DNA from: Pantoea coffeiphila | GTDB taxonomy: Bacteria; Pseudomonadota; Gammaproteobacteria; Enterobacterales; Enterobacteriaceae | Assembly: GCF_016909495.1 (NCBI RefSeq) | Contig: NZ_JAFBFW010000001.1 | Coordinates: 620,001-684,000 of the forward strand | Direction: 5' to 3' | Length of the DNA stretch: 64,000 nucleotides | In this document: piece after piece, positions 8,734 through 17,875 of the stretch | How the letters are laid out: each line of letters begins with the position of its first letter | Numbering within the stretch: position 1 is the stretch's first letter | Program-made: the position numbers and the translations under genes | The notes under the pieces: model-generated | The model's input: the letters and a program-made list of their open reading frames with translations, nothing else | The model's database searches: none | Told to the model about the DNA's origin: nothing

Positions 8734-10737
8734 ATGAATCTGAGCTGGCTGGAGTGGCAGCAACTGCCATGGGTTAAAGCGACGGGTGCCCAGTGGCGTT
8801 ATGCGTTGCGTAACTCAATTGCGATGTGTCTTGCCCTGAGTATTGCTTACGGCCTGCAGCTCGATCAGCCCTACTGGGCAATGACCTCAGCTGCTGTCGT
8901 CAGTTTCCCTACGGTGGGCGGCGTAATAAGCAAAAGCCTGGGCCGTATTGTTGGCAGCATGATCGGAGCCGGTGCCGCTCTGTTGATTGCCGGCCATACC
9001 CTGAATGAGCCGTGGCTTTTTACCATTACTATTGCCGCGTGGCTGGCTTTCTGCACATGGGTCTCGAATCACTATCAGAACAACGTCGCCTACGCGTTTT
9101 CTCTGTCGGGGTATACTGCGGCGATTATCGCGTTCACCTGCGTTAATGTTACCGATTCGAGCGAGCTGTGGACTATTGCACAGGCACGCGTGTGTGAAGT
9201 GATATCCGGCATCCTCTGCGGCGGGCTGATGATGATGGTTCTGCCGAGCACCTCTGACGGTGAAACGTTGATCAACTCGCTTAAGCAAATGCACGCAAGG
9301 CTGCTTGAACATGCCACGTTGCTACTGCAGCGTGAAACCACGGACGGTATGCGCCACGCGCACGAAAACGTTATCAGCCAGATCCTGACAATGAATCTGC
9401 TGCGTGTTCAGGCCTTCTGGAGCCACTATCGTTTCCGACGCCAGAACAATGTGTTGAATTATGTTCTCCACCAGCAGCTACACCTGGCCAGTGTCATATC
9501 CAGTCTGCGTAGAATGCTGTTGAACTGGCAGGACCCGCCTGAAATTCTGTACAAGGCCACCCAACAACTGCTCGCTGAACTGGCGCTGAAAAACTGCGAC
9601 AAGTATCGGCTGGCGCAGATCCTGCAAACGGCAGCGCCGCAGGACACTTCAGCGTACCAGCATAACGCCTACTGGAAACATTTACGCTATTTCTGCTGGC
9701 TGTATCTGAACAACTCGCGCTGGCTTCGTCAGTTTGAACACGCCGACAGCGATACCCGGCTTTCTCCCCCCGTGGTTCCGGCCCTTGCTCGCCAGGCGGA
9801 CGGCGCCGAGGCGGGCTGGAATGCCATTCGTACGTTCAGCGTCGTTTGTCTGGGATGCGGCTACTGGATTGCCACACAATGGGATTCTGGCGCAGCAGGC
9901 ATTACGCTGGCAGCTATAGGCTGTGTGCTCTATTCATCATCACCGTCACCAACCGGTAGCACGCTGCTGATGCTTAAAACGCTCATCCTGCTATCAATTT
10001 TCAGTTTTGTGATGATGTTCGGGCTGATGGTACAAATTACCGTACTCTGGCAGTTCCTGATCGTCCTGTTTCCCCTACTGATCACCATGCAGCTTTTTAA
10101 GCTTCAACAGAAAAAGCATGCGGCACTGTGGGGTATGCTGATTGTCTTTTTAGGCTCGTTCATCTCTGTGAGCAACCCTCCGGTTTACAACTATCAGAGC
10201 TTCGTTAACGATAATCTGGCCAAGGTTAGCTGCGTAACGATGGTCTGGATAGCGTTCAGCATATTACGGCCCAGTTCAGATAAGCGGCGCAGCCGTCGTC
10301 ATATTCGCGCTCTGCGCCGCGAGTTTCTTGACCAGCTTGGGCGCCAGCCGCGACTCAGCGAAAGCAGCTTTGAATCGCAGATTTATCATCGCATCAATCA
10401 ACTGAACAACAGCCGGGATGAAAATGCACGACTCTGGCTGCTGCGCTGGGGAATGGTGCTATTGAACTGCGCGCAAATAGCCTGGCAGCTGCGCGAGTGG
10501 CAAACGCCCTCCCGGGCGCTTTCCTCGGTGCGGGATTCAGTGCTGCACGATCTGCAGAACATCATCAGCGAACGCGGCGTTCATCATGTTTCACTGAACG
10601 ACACGCTGGCAACCTTACAGCAGCGCATTGATATGCTGATTAAGAGCGGCGATGCGCAGGAGAGCGAACTGGCGGGGATCGTCTGGCGCCTTTACTGTTC
10701 TCTGTCACAGCTTCAGCCCCGTGAAACAAAGACCTGA
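8734..10737 (+). CDS. ydhK: FUSC-family efflux pump component YdhK
   Basis: 667-residue inner-membrane protein of the aromatic-acid exporter (AaeB/FUSC) family; E. coli YdhK is similar in length. Two blocks of six hydrophobic segments can be seen, about residues 25-180 and 370-520, each followed by a soluble helical domain; the family's second FUSC half includes [20 protein letters not shown]. Likely exports small aromatic or amphipathic compounds together with YdhJ and YdhI. Last gene of the SlyA-linked operon. Substrate is unknown. Confidence 0.92.
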   Translation: MNLSWLEWQQLPWVKATGAQWRYALRNSIAMCLALSIAYGLQLDQPYWAMTSAAVVSFPTVGGVISKSLGRIVGSMIGAGAALLIAGHTLNEPWLFTITIAAWLAFCTWVSNHYQNNVAYAFSLSGYTAAIIAFTCVNVTDSSELWTIAQARVCEVISGILCGGLMMMVLPSTSDGETLINSLKQMHARLLEHATLLLQRETTDGMRHAHENVISQILTMNLLRVQAFWSHYRFRRQNNVLNYVLHQQLHLASVISSLRRMLLNWQDPPEILYKATQQLLAELALKNCDKYRLAQILQTAAPQDTSAYQHNAYWKHLRYFCWLYLNNSRWLRQFEHADSDTRLSPPVVPALARQADGAEAGWNAIRTFSVVCLGCGYWIATQWDSGAAGITLAAIGCVLYSSSPSPTGSTLLMLKTLILLSIFSFVMMFGLMVQITVLWQFLIVLFPLLITMQLFKLQQKKHAALWGMLIVFLGSFISVSNPPVYNYQSFVNDNLAKVSCVTMVWIAFSILRPSSDKRRSRRHIRALRREFLDQLGRQPRLSESSFESQIYHRINQLNNSRDENARLWLLRWGMVLLNCAQIAWQLREWQTPSRALSSVRDSVLHDLQNIISERGVHHVSLNDTLATLQQRIDMLIKSGDAQESELAGIVWRLYCSLSQLQPRETKT

Positions 10738-10781
10738 ACGGTAGCGATCCGACGCTGATAGCTCGTCGGATCATCATTTTC

Positions 10782-11678
10782 TTAAGGCACGTCGTAGCCC
10801 AGTGCGGCCTTCCGAATTCTGAACCACTGCTGGCGGCTTAAAGAGAGACTGACGGCGGCGACGGCACTGCGGACCCGCTCAATTTTACCGCTGCCGATAA
10901 TCGGCAGCGGCCGTGAAGGCAGCGCCAGAATCCAGGCGTAGATGACCTGTTCGATATTTTCAGCGGCGATTTCCTCACGCACGCGCTCCAGCTCTTCGCG
11001 CAGGGCCTGATACTGTGGCTGGGTGAAAATTTCCCCACGCCCCAGACAGGACCACGCCATCGGCCTGATACGTATCTGCTGGCACTGATCCAGCGTTCCG
11101 TCCAGCAGCAGCTCCTGATGGATCGGTGAGATCTCCACCTGATTAGTGGCTAACGTAAACGGCAGGCGTGACTGTAATAATGAGAACTGTGCCGGTGTAA
11201 AATTGGATACGCCGAAATGTTTCACTTTGCCGCTCTGGTGCAGCTGGATAAACGCTTCAGCAACCTCATCGGCGTCCATCAGCGGATCGGGACGATGGAT
11301 GAGCAGCAGATCGAGATGATCCGTGTGAAAATAGCGCAGGGAATTTTCCGCGCTCTGGCGGATATGCTGCGCATCGGTACGGTAGTGGCCCAGTTTATGA
11401 TCCGGGTTGGCGGTGGTGGCAATGCCGCACTTGGTGACCAGCTGCAAGCGCCCGCGCAGCGACGGCTGAAGCCGCAGCGCCTCGCCAAACGCCGCCTCAC
11501 ATTGATAACCGCCATAAATGTCAGCATGATCGACGGTGGTGATCCCCTGTTCCAGATGCTGTTCGATAAAACCGGTGAGCTGTTGGGGCGACATCTGCCA
11601 CTCCATCAGACGCCAGTAACCCATCACCATTGGCGAAAATTCAGGTCCCTGCGGGGCGATTTGCACGGCTTGCAGCAT
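10782..11678 (-). CDS. ydhF: Aldo-keto reductase YdhF
   Basis: 298-residue NADPH-dependent aldo-keto reductase, the same length as E. coli YdhF. The TIM-barrel catalytic set is visible: Asp and Tyr in DHADIYGGYQCE, Lys in LVTKCGIA and His in LLLIHRPDPLMDADEV; the C terminus IGSGKIERV is the cofactor-phosphate loop. Start ATG at 11678 is preferred over upstream in-frame codons because GGAGAG is 6-11 bases before it and the E. coli N terminus (QxIxIAPQGPEFS) aligns from here. Physiological substrate is not established. Downstream of ydhL on the same strand. Confidence 0.93.
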   Translation of the reverse strand: MLQAVQIAPQGPEFSPMVMGYWRLMEWQMSPQQLTGFIEQHLEQGITTVDHADIYGGYQCEAAFGEALRLQPSLRGRLQLVTKCGIATTANPDHKLGHYRTDAQHIRQSAENSLRYFHTDHLDLLLIHRPDPLMDADEVAEAFIQLHQSGKVKHFGVSNFTPAQFSLLQSRLPFTLATNQVEISPIHQELLLDGTLDQCQQIRIRPMAWSCLGRGEIFTQPQYQALREELERVREEIAAENIEQVIYAWILALPSRPLPIIGSGKIERVRSAVAAVSLSLSRQQWFRIRKAALGYDVP

Positions 11679-11721
11679 AACTCTCTCCATAACGTAGTAT
11701 GCACCGCTGACGCGGCTCGAC

Positions 11722-11961
11722 TTAAAACAGGGTGGGTTGATCCGGCTCGTCAGCAGCAGAAGCAGGCTGTGCTCGCTGCTGCCGCAGATAACGCTGGCGG
11801 CAAAGACGCAAGACGTCGCGTTTTTGCGCGTCGCTGAAGCTGTTCCAGTTGAACCGCTCTTCCCGGCTACGCAGGCAGCCACGACAGTAGCCGCGTGCAT
11901 CTGCCTGACAGATACCGCGACAGGGACTGGGTACCGGGAAAAACTCTAACTGTTCTGCCAC
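11722..11961 (-). CDS. ydhL: DUF1289 cysteine-motif protein YdhL
   Basis: 79-residue protein nearly identical to E. coli YdhL. It has the DUF1289 cysteine pattern PCRGICQADARGYCRGCLRS (four Cys) followed by RFNWNSFSDAQKRDVLRLCRQR, suggesting a small metal-binding domain. It lies 43 bases upstream of ydhF on the same strand. Function unknown. Confidence 0.92.
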   Translation of the reverse strand: MAEQLEFFPVPSPCRGICQADARGYCRGCLRSREERFNWNSFSDAQKRDVLRLCRQRYLRQQRAQPASAADEPDQPTLF

Positions 11962-12008
11962 ACCGCCTCCTGCTGGATCGTATTGCCTCTATTGAAGTTC
12001 GTCGGCGA

Positions 12009-12917
12009 TTACTGTGCAAGTCCGCTTAGCGGAAATTTGGAAAAATAATCGCGCAGCGCCTGCAACGCCTGACGGCTTTTCTCCGGCAGCACTCTCTCCA
12101 GAGTCAGCGCGGTTAGTTTGAGTGAAGGCGCCCGCCATTCCGGCAACAGCACCATCAGCTGTCCGCTGTTGAGTTCGGCACGGATTTCGTTCAGCGGCTG
12201 CAGCGACAGCCCCATTCCGGCCAGCGTGAACTCGCGGATCACCAGCATGCTGTCGCTCTGCACCTGACCTTCGCTAAGCCGAAGGGTTTGCATTTCTTCG
12301 CGCGGATGGTGCAGCTCAATCACCCGTTGATAAAGATGCCCCTGAATCCAGCGATGCCCTGCCAGCTGCTGCGGCGTTTCGGGCACGCCGTAGCGAGTCA
12401 GATAGGCCGGTGCGGCACAAATCACCATCGGCCATTCGACCAGCGGATGGGCAATAATACTGGCATCGCTAAGCTGTCGGCTAAAGCGCAGGGCAATATC
12501 TATGCGATGTTCAATCATATCCAGCACGTTATCGGTGGCGATGATCCGCAGCCGCAGTCCGGGGTGCTGTAGCAGCAGCGGTGACATCGCGCTGCACAGC
12601 GGCTGTCCGCCAATCCCCACGGTGGCACTGATGCGCAGCTCACCGGTGAGCGTATCGCGCATCTCGGCCAGACGCCTTTCGGCTTCCTGAGCGTGGTTCA
12701 GCATCGCCTCGCAGCCGGGATAAAAAGCCGCGCCGGCATCGGTCAGCGTCAGTTTGCGCGTGGATCGGTACAGCAACGGTACGCCCACCGCCTGCTCGAG
12801 CGCCCGCAGGTGCTGGCTCACCGCCGAGGCCGACATCCCCAGACGGCGGGCGGCCGCAGCCAGAGAGCCTTCGCTAACCACAATAGCAAACACCGCCATT
12901 CTGTTGAGTTTTTCCAT
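12009..12917 (-). CDS. LysR-family transcriptional regulator
   Basis: 302-residue LysR-type regulator from the ATG giving MEKLNRMAVFAIVVSEGSLA. The helix-turn-helix spans residues 15-60 (AAARRLGMSASAVSQHLRAL) and an effector-binding periplasmic-binding-protein-like domain follows. Upstream in-frame codons at 12938 and 12998 exist but lack a ribosome site and family similarity. It is divergent from the NAD(P)-binding protein gene at 13022, which it probably controls. Closest in type to the small CrgA/DmlR subgroup; target compound unknown. Not part of the E. coli gene order here. Confidence 0.85.
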   Translation of the reverse strand: MEKLNRMAVFAIVVSEGSLAAAARRLGMSASAVSQHLRALEQAVGVPLLYRSTRKLTLTDAGAAFYPGCEAMLNHAQEAERRLAEMRDTLTGELRISATVGIGGQPLCSAMSPLLLQHPGLRLRIIATDNVLDMIEHRIDIALRFSRQLSDASIIAHPLVEWPMVICAAPAYLTRYGVPETPQQLAGHRWIQGHLYQRVIELHHPREEMQTLRLSEGQVQSDSMLVIREFTLAGMGLSLQPLNEIRAELNSGQLMVLLPEWRAPSLKLTALTLERVLPEKSRQALQALRDYFSKFPLSGLAQ

Positions 12918-13021
12918 TATTCGTAAGTTTTGCTTCATTATAAAAGTCAAAATATGCCACTTATCAGCCTCACTGTTAAGCTGTAAAGTGCAATCCACAC
13001 CCGTTAATAAGGAATGACTTC

Positions 13022-13666
13022 ATGAAACTTACCATCATTGGCGCAACCGGATTTGTCGGCCCTGAAATCGTCAAAGAAGCCCTGTCGCGCGGGCATCAGG
13101 TCGTTGCCGTCTCTCGTTCGGCGGATAAACTGGCAGCGCAATCCGGCCTGACCGTTGCACAAGGTGACGTTCACGACGTGCAGTGGCTCAGCGGCGTCCT
13201 GAAAGGCCAGGATGCGGTTATCAGCGCCTACAACCCCGGCTGGTCGGAAAACGATCTGTATGAGAAGTTCACCCGCGGCAGCGACCTTATCCTGCAGGCG
13301 GTAAAAGCCAGCGGCGTGAAGCGCCTGCTGGTCGTGGGCGGCGCAGGGAGCCTGGAAGTGGCACCCGGCGTTGAGCTGGTTGATACCGAGGCCTTCCCGG
13401 CCAACATCAAGCCCGGTGCGCTGGGCGCTCGTGACCTGCGTAACCGTCTTCAAGCAGAAGAGCAGGCGCTGGACTGGACCTATTTGTCACCCGCTGCGAT
13501 GCTGGAACCGGGGCCACGTACCGGCACTTTCCGCCTCGGGACCACGTCACTGCTGATGAACGGTGAACATCCGGCCTCGATTAGCGTGGCCGACCTGGCC
13601 GTGGCTATTGTCGATGAAATTGAAAACCCGCAGCATATTCGTCAGCAGTTCACCGCCGCATACTGA
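13022..13666 (+). CDS. NAD(P)-binding atypical short-chain dehydrogenase
   Basis: 214-residue Rossmann protein of the atypical SDR (YwnB-like, NmrA-related) group. The dinucleotide loop GATGFVGPEIVKEALSRGH is at residues 8-26; the conserved RLLVVGGAGSL stretch is near residue 100 and DWTYLSPAAMLEPG near 155. There is no classical YxxxK pair in the SDR position, as is usual for this group, so activity could be reduction or redox sensing. Divergent from the LysR gene with about 100 bases between them; possibly induced by it. Confidence 0.85.
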   Translation: MKLTIIGATGFVGPEIVKEALSRGHQVVAVSRSADKLAAQSGLTVAQGDVHDVQWLSGVLKGQDAVISAYNPGWSENDLYEKFTRGSDLILQAVKASGVKRLLVVGGAGSLEVAPGVELVDTEAFPANIKPGALGARDLRNRLQAEEQALDWTYLSPAAMLEPGPRTGTFRLGTTSLLMNGEHPASISVADLAVAIVDEIENPQHIRQQFTAAY

Positions 13667-13670
13667 TCCC

Positions 13671-13693
13671 CTGGCCTGCCTAAGGCAGGCCAG
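13671..13693. repeat. GC-rich hairpin after the SDR gene
   Basis: CTGGCCTGCCT (13671-13681) and AGGCAGGCCAG (13683-13693) are perfect inverted copies around one base. Placed 5 bases after the stop codon; no T-run follows, so it is a probable but imperfect transcript end between the SDR gene and eptA. Confidence 0.6.
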
Positions 13694-13708
13694 GCGGTTC
13701 ACATCGCA

Positions 13709-13725
13709 TTTAAGGTTCATCTAAG
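13709..13725 (+). promoter_or_regulatory. Probable PmrA box upstream of eptA
   Basis: TTTAAG-N5-TCTAAG matches the PmrA direct-repeat pattern (C/T)TTAA(G/T)-N5-(C/T)TTAA(G/T) with a single mismatch in the second half-site. It lies 47-63 bases before the eptA start codon, a normal position for activation by the PmrAB two-component system, which controls eptA in other enterics. Confidence 0.6.
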
Positions 13726-13771
13726 GTTTCATCGTTATTCTGCACGCAGATAATTCTGCGACTGGAATACC

Positions 13772-15409
13772 ATGAAATCTTTTTTAAAGTTACGTTGTAA
13801 CGATTTGACCTTTAATCTTTGTGCTGCGCTGTTGTTTACTTTTGCCCTTAACGGCGTATTTCTGCTGCGCGCGTGGCAGACCTTTCCTTATGTTGGCCTA
13901 CAGGACTATTTTTTTGCGGCTTCTATTCCGCTGGTGCTGTTCTGCGCCTTTCTGTTGATCTTTAATCTGTTCGCCCTGCCATGGGTACGTAAGCCACTGT
14001 TAACCTTACTTATCCTGCTCAGTGCCGCCGCTAACTATTTTATGTACAGTTTCGGCACGGTGATTGACACCAATATGATCCAGAATGTGTTTGAAACCGA
14101 CATGCAGGAAGCCGCCTCGCTGTTCAGCACACGTTATCTTATCTGGCTGACACTGCTCGGACTGCTGCCGGTCGCGGTAATGTGGCGGAGCAAGATTGAA
14201 TCTTCACGCCCGTGGTGGGCATCGATCATCTGGCGTTCGGTCAGTTCACTGGCGGCTATCCTGCTGATTCTGATGATGGCGGCGCTCTTCTATAAAGACT
14301 ACGCGTCGATGGTGCGCAACAACAAAGGCCTGGTGAAGATGATTACCCCGGCTAACGTTGCCAGCGGTATTGGTCACTACATGCACGATCGCTGGTTTGC
14401 CGGCAGTCAGCAGCTGGTAAAAATCGGCCTTGATGCCCGTAAAGGTCCGATCATTAGCGCAGAAAAGAAAAAGACGCTGGTAGTATTCGTACTGGGTGAA
14501 ACGGCCCGAGCGGAGAATTTCTCTCTGGGCGGTTATCCAAGGGAAACGAATCCTAAACTGAAAGGCGATAACGTTATCTATTATAAGAACGCCACTTCGT
14601 GTGGAACTGAAACGGCGATTTCCGTTCCGTGCATGTTCTCCAATATGCCTCGCACGCAATATGATGCCGGGCTTGCTCGTCATCAGGAAGGGCTGTTGGA
14701 TATCATGGCGCATGCCGATGTTAACGTGCTGTGGCGTGAAAACGACGGCGGCTGTAAAGGTGCCTGCGATCGCGTACCGCATACGGATATGACCAAATGG
14801 CAGGTTAATGAACTGTGCAAGAGCGACTTCTGCCTGGATGATGTGCTGCTGCACCGCCTGAACAACTATATCGACGGCATTAAGGATGATTCGATTATTG
14901 TGCTGCACCAGATGGGCAGCCACGGCCCGGCCTACTACCAGCGCTATCCAGCTGCAATGCGTCAGTTCACGCCGACCTGCGACAGTAATCAGATCCAGGA
15001 CTGCGATCGTCAGGCGCTGATCAACACCTATGACAACAGCATTTTGTATACTGATTCGATGCTCGACAGCACCATCACGCTGCTGAAAAGTTACAGCAGT
15101 AAATTTAACGTCGCGATGGTCTATCTCTCCGATCATGGTGAATCGCTGGGCGAACGCGGGATGTATCTGCACGGCGCACCGTATCTGTTTGCACCTGAGC
15201 AGCAAACGCATATTCCGTTCCTGCTGTGGCTGTCACCGGATTATGAAAGCGCGTTTAGCATTAATTCATCCTGCCTGCAGCAACAGGCAGAAAGCCAGCC
15301 GGTGTCGCAGGATAATATCTTCCATACGCTGCTCGGCATGCTCAACGTACAAACGAATGAGTATCAGCAAAATCTGGATATGCTCCAGGGCTGTCGTAAA
15401 AGCGCTTGA
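13772..15409 (+). CDS. eptA: Lipid A phosphoethanolamine transferase
   Basis: 545-residue inner-membrane enzyme that adds phosphoethanolamine to lipid A, lowering surface charge and cationic-peptide binding. Five transmembrane helices occupy roughly residues 15-185; the periplasmic sulfatase-fold domain follows with LGETARAENFSLGGYPRETN, the nucleophile loop SCGTETAISVPCMFS (probable acceptor Thr279) and the zinc-site motif YLSDHGESLGERG. Paired cysteines in GGCKGACDR and ELCKSDFCLDD fit the family's disulfides. A PmrA-type box precedes it, whereas pmrAB itself is not next to it. Inserted between ydhL and nemR relative to E. coli. Confidence 0.94.
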   Translation: MKSFLKLRCNDLTFNLCAALLFTFALNGVFLLRAWQTFPYVGLQDYFFAASIPLVLFCAFLLIFNLFALPWVRKPLLTLLILLSAAANYFMYSFGTVIDTNMIQNVFETDMQEAASLFSTRYLIWLTLLGLLPVAVMWRSKIESSRPWWASIIWRSVSSLAAILLILMMAALFYKDYASMVRNNKGLVKMITPANVASGIGHYMHDRWFAGSQQLVKIGLDARKGPIISAEKKKTLVVFVLGETARAENFSLGGYPRETNPKLKGDNVIYYKNATSCGTETAISVPCMFSNMPRTQYDAGLARHQEGLLDIMAHADVNVLWRENDGGCKGACDRVPHTDMTKWQVNELCKSDFCLDDVLLHRLNNYIDGIKDDSIIVLHQMGSHGPAYYQRYPAAMRQFTPTCDSNQIQDCDRQALINTYDNSILYTDSMLDSTITLLKSYSSKFNVAMVYLSDHGESLGERGMYLHGAPYLFAPEQQTHIPFLLWLSPDYESAFSINSSCLQQQAESQPVSQDNIFHTLLGMLNVQTNEYQQNLDMLQGCRKSA

Positions 15410-15434
15410 GGAAAAATGCCAGGCGGATCGTGCC

Positions 15435-15477
15435 CTACCCATCAGCGCAGGTTGAAATCGACCATTCGGTCGGGTAG
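15435..15477. promoter_or_regulatory. Probable NemR operator upstream of nemR
   Basis: CGACC-ATTC-GGTCG (15459-15472) is a perfect 5-bp inverted repeat 15 bases before the nemR start; the flanking CTACCC (15435-15440) and GGGTAG (15472-15477) form a second, wider inverted pair. NemR is known to repress its own operon through a GACC/GGTC-type palindrome. Confidence 0.65.
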
Positions 15478-15486
15478 TCTGCTGCG

Positions 15487-16077
15487 ATGAATAAAACGAC
15501 CCGATTTGATACGCGCGAACATATCCTCAATACCGGTGAGCAGCTCTGCGTGCAGAGCGGCTTTAACGGCACGGGGCTGATCGAGCTGCTAAAAAAAGCT
15601 GAAGTGCCTAAAGGGTCGTTTTACTACTATTTCCCCTCCAAAGAAGCGTTTGGAGTGGCAATGCTGGAGCGCTACTTCGCTCGATATGTGCAGAACCTGA
15701 GCGCGTTTCTTGCGGAACATCAGGGCGATGCGCGTCAGCGGGTGCTGGAATATTATCAGCAGTCGTGCAGCTGGTGGCAGGAACATCAGTTTGCCGGTTG
15801 CCTTTCCGTTAAGCTCTCCGCTGAGGTTTGCGATCTTTCCGAAGAGATGCGCAACGCGCTGGCGGCGGGTTCAGCGGCTTTGATTGGCGAACTGACCTCC
15901 GCGCTGGAAAAGGCGCAGCAGCAGGAAAAACTGTCACCTGCCGTCTCCGCCGCCTCCACGGCGGAAACGCTTTATATGCTGTGGCTTGGCGCAAGCCTGC
16001 AGTGCAAAATTCGCCGCGACAGTGCGCCTTTACAGATTGCCGTGCAGCAAATGACACGTATTCTTCAGGCGATTTAA
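15487..16077 (+). CDS. nemR: TetR-family redox-sensing repressor NemR
   Basis: 196-residue TetR repressor matching E. coli NemR. The helix-turn-helix is in residues 10-55 (GLIELLKKAEVPKGSFYYYF). The electrophile/hypochlorite-sensing region GCLSVKLSAEVCDLSEEM is intact; Cys105 aligns with E. coli Cys106, which forms the reversible bond that releases DNA. First gene of a nemR-nemA-gloA cluster, giving bleach- and methylglyoxal-inducible expression. Confidence 0.94.
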   Translation: MNKTTRFDTREHILNTGEQLCVQSGFNGTGLIELLKKAEVPKGSFYYYFPSKEAFGVAMLERYFARYVQNLSAFLAEHQGDARQRVLEYYQQSCSWWQEHQFAGCLSVKLSAEVCDLSEEMRNALAAGSAALIGELTSALEKAQQQEKLSPAVSAASTAETLYMLWLGASLQCKIRRDSAPLQIAVQQMTRILQAI

Positions 16078-16093
16078 AAAAAAACGCCCTTAC

Positions 16094-16108
16094 TAGTCGA
16101 CCGGTCTA
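16094..16108. promoter_or_regulatory. Second NemR-like palindrome between nemR and nemA
   Basis: The core GACCGGTC (16099-16106) inside TAGTCGACCGGTCTA repeats the half-site of the nemR operator, placed 14 bases before the nemA start. It could give NemR direct control of nemA inside the operon. Confidence 0.5.
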
Positions 16109-16121
16109 CCAGGAGTAAGTT

Positions 16122-17222
16122 ATGGCTTTGAATAAACTGTTTACCCCATTAAAAACCGGCGCGATCACCGTGCCAAACCGCATTTTTATGGCTCCGTTAA
16201 CCCGCCTGCGTAGCATTGAGCCAGGCGATATCCCAACGCCGCTGATGGGCGAGTATTACCGCCAGCGTGCTTCCTCTGGATTAATTATTACTGAAGCGAC
16301 CCAAATTACTTTCCAGGCGAAAGGCTACGCCGGTGCGCCGGGGCTGCACAGTCCGGAACAGATTGCCGCGTGGAAGGCGATTAACCAGGGTATCCACCAG
16401 GATGGCGGTCACAGCGCGGTTCAGCTGTGGCATACCGGGCGTATATCGCACAACAGCCTGCAACCTGAAGGCGCAGCACCCGTATCCGCTTCGGCGATTA
16501 ATGCCGAAACCCGCACCTCGCTGCGCGATGCTGAAGGTAAACCGCTGCGAGAAGCAACCTCTACCCCCCGGGCGCTAAGCACTGCCGAGGTTGCCGGCAT
16601 CGTTACCGACTTCCGCCAGGCGGTGATTAACGCGCGCGAAGCGGATTTCGATCTGGTTGAGCTACACTCCGCGCACGGCTACCTGATTCATCAATTCCTC
16701 TCCCCGGCGTCTAACCAGCGCGAGGACCAGTACGGCGGCAGTATTGAAAATCGCACCCGTTTCGCACTGGAAGTGGTTGATGCTGCCATTGACGGATGGA
16801 GCGCTGATCGTATCGGTATCCGTATTTCACCACTCGGCCCGTTTAACGGCCTGGATAACGGCGAAGATCAGGAAGAAGCGGCGCTGTATTACATTGCCGA
16901 ACTGGCAAAACGCAACCTGGCCTATCTGCATATTTCAGAACCGGACTGGGCCGGTGGCAAACCGTATACCGAAAGCTTCCGTCAGGCGATTCGCGCCGTG
17001 TATCCCGGCGTGATCGTCGGTGCGGGCGGTTACAGTGCTGAAAAAGCCGAAGACCTGATCGAACGCGGGCTGATTGATGCGGTTGCCTTTGGCCGCAGCT
17101 ACATTTCTAACCCGGACCTGGTCGAACGCCTGCAGGCTGGCGCGCCGTTCAACGAACCGCGCCCGGAAACGTTCTACGGCGGTGGTGCGGAAGGCTATAC
17201 GGATTATCCTGTCTTAGGATAA
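16122..17222 (+). CDS. nemA: N-ethylmaleimide reductase (Old Yellow Enzyme family)
   Basis: 366-residue FMN-dependent ene-reductase; E. coli NemA has 365. The TIM barrel begins [23 protein letters not shown], contains the substrate/catalytic stretch [11 protein letters not shown] and the signature [16 protein letters not shown], and ends with [15 protein letters not shown]. It reduces maleimides, nitro compounds and other electrophiles. AGGAGTAAGTT precedes the ATG. Cotranscribed with nemR and probably gloA. Confidence 0.95.
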   Translation: MALNKLFTPLKTGAITVPNRIFMAPLTRLRSIEPGDIPTPLMGEYYRQRASSGLIITEATQITFQAKGYAGAPGLHSPEQIAAWKAINQGIHQDGGHSAVQLWHTGRISHNSLQPEGAAPVSASAINAETRTSLRDAEGKPLREATSTPRALSTAEVAGIVTDFRQAVINAREADFDLVELHSAHGYLIHQFLSPASNQREDQYGGSIENRTRFALEVVDAAIDGWSADRIGIRISPLGPFNGLDNGEDQEEAALYYIAELAKRNLAYLHISEPDWAGGKPYTESFRQAIRAVYPGVIVGAGGYSAEKAEDLIERGLIDAVAFGRSYISNPDLVERLQAGAPFNEPRPETFYGGGAEGYTDYPVLG

Positions 17223-17270
17223 TTGCGCTAAGTTAAGCGGCACATTTGTGATATAATAGATTGTTTTAAT

Positions 17271-17313
17271 AGCGATAATTGCTACAACGCTCGCAGTTGT
17301 AACGATTATCGCT
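17271..17313. repeat. Long stem-loop between nemA and gloA
   Basis: An 18-base arm (17271-17288, beginning AGCGATAAT) pairs with 17296-17313 (ending ATTATCGCT), with one mismatch and one G-U, loop GCTCGCA. A second small hairpin CGTCATC-CGCC-GATGACG lies at 17329-17346, right before the gloA ribosome site. The pair may set the nemA-to-gloA expression ratio, or separate the genes. Confidence 0.7.
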
Positions 17314-17365
17314 ATACTATTTTTCTAACGTCATCCGCCGATGACGCCAAAAAAAAGAGGATGTT

Positions 17366-17773
17366 ATGCGTTTACTTCACACCATGCTGCGCGTTGGCGA
17401 CCTGCAACGTTCTATCGATTTCTACACCAAAGTGCTGGGCATGCGTCTGCTGCGTACCAGTGAAAATACCGAATATAAGTACACCCTCGCCTTCGTTGGC
17501 TACACCGAAGAGAGCGAAGGTGCAGTTATCGAACTGACCTACAACTGGGGCGTGGATAGCTACGATCTCGGTAACGCCTATGGCCATATCGCGCTGGGCG
17601 TGGATGATGTTGCCGCAACCTGCGATCGCATTCGCAACGACGGCGGAAACGTGACTCGTGAAGCCGGCCCGGTTAAAGGCGGCACCACGATCATTGCCTT
17701 CGTTGAAGATCCGGATGGCTACAAGATTGAACTGATTGAGAATAAACACGCCGGTCACGGCCTGGGCAATTAA
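17366..17773 (+). CDS. gloA: Glyoxalase I (lactoylglutathione lyase)
   Basis: 135-residue metalloenzyme that turns the methylglyoxal-glutathione hemithioacetal into S-lactoylglutathione. All four metal ligands of the E. coli nickel enzyme are present: His5, Glu56, His74 and Glu122. GAGGATGTT precedes the ATG. It follows nemRA and is followed by rnt, as in E. coli; NemR-dependent co-expression with nemA is known there. Two hairpins in the upstream 110 bases are unusual. Confidence 0.97.
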   Translation: MRLLHTMLRVGDLQRSIDFYTKVLGMRLLRTSENTEYKYTLAFVGYTEESEGAVIELTYNWGVDSYDLGNAYGHIALGVDDVAATCDRIRNDGGNVTREAGPVKGGTTIIAFVEDPDGYKIELIENKHAGHGLGN

Positions 17774-17781
17774 GTTCCTCT

Positions 17782-17799
17782 GAGGGCCTTCTGGCCCTC
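17782..17799 (+). terminator. Probable gloA terminator
   Basis: GAGGGCC-TTCT-GGCCCTC starts 8 bases after the gloA stop and is followed by CTTCTC, a weak pyrimidine tract. Some readthrough into rnt is possible. Confidence 0.6.
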
Positions 17800-17875
17800 C
17801 TTCTCACCTGCCTGCTGCATCACGTAGCAAAGTTTGCCATAATACGCCCTGCCTTTTTGCGCCAATGAGAAGCTG

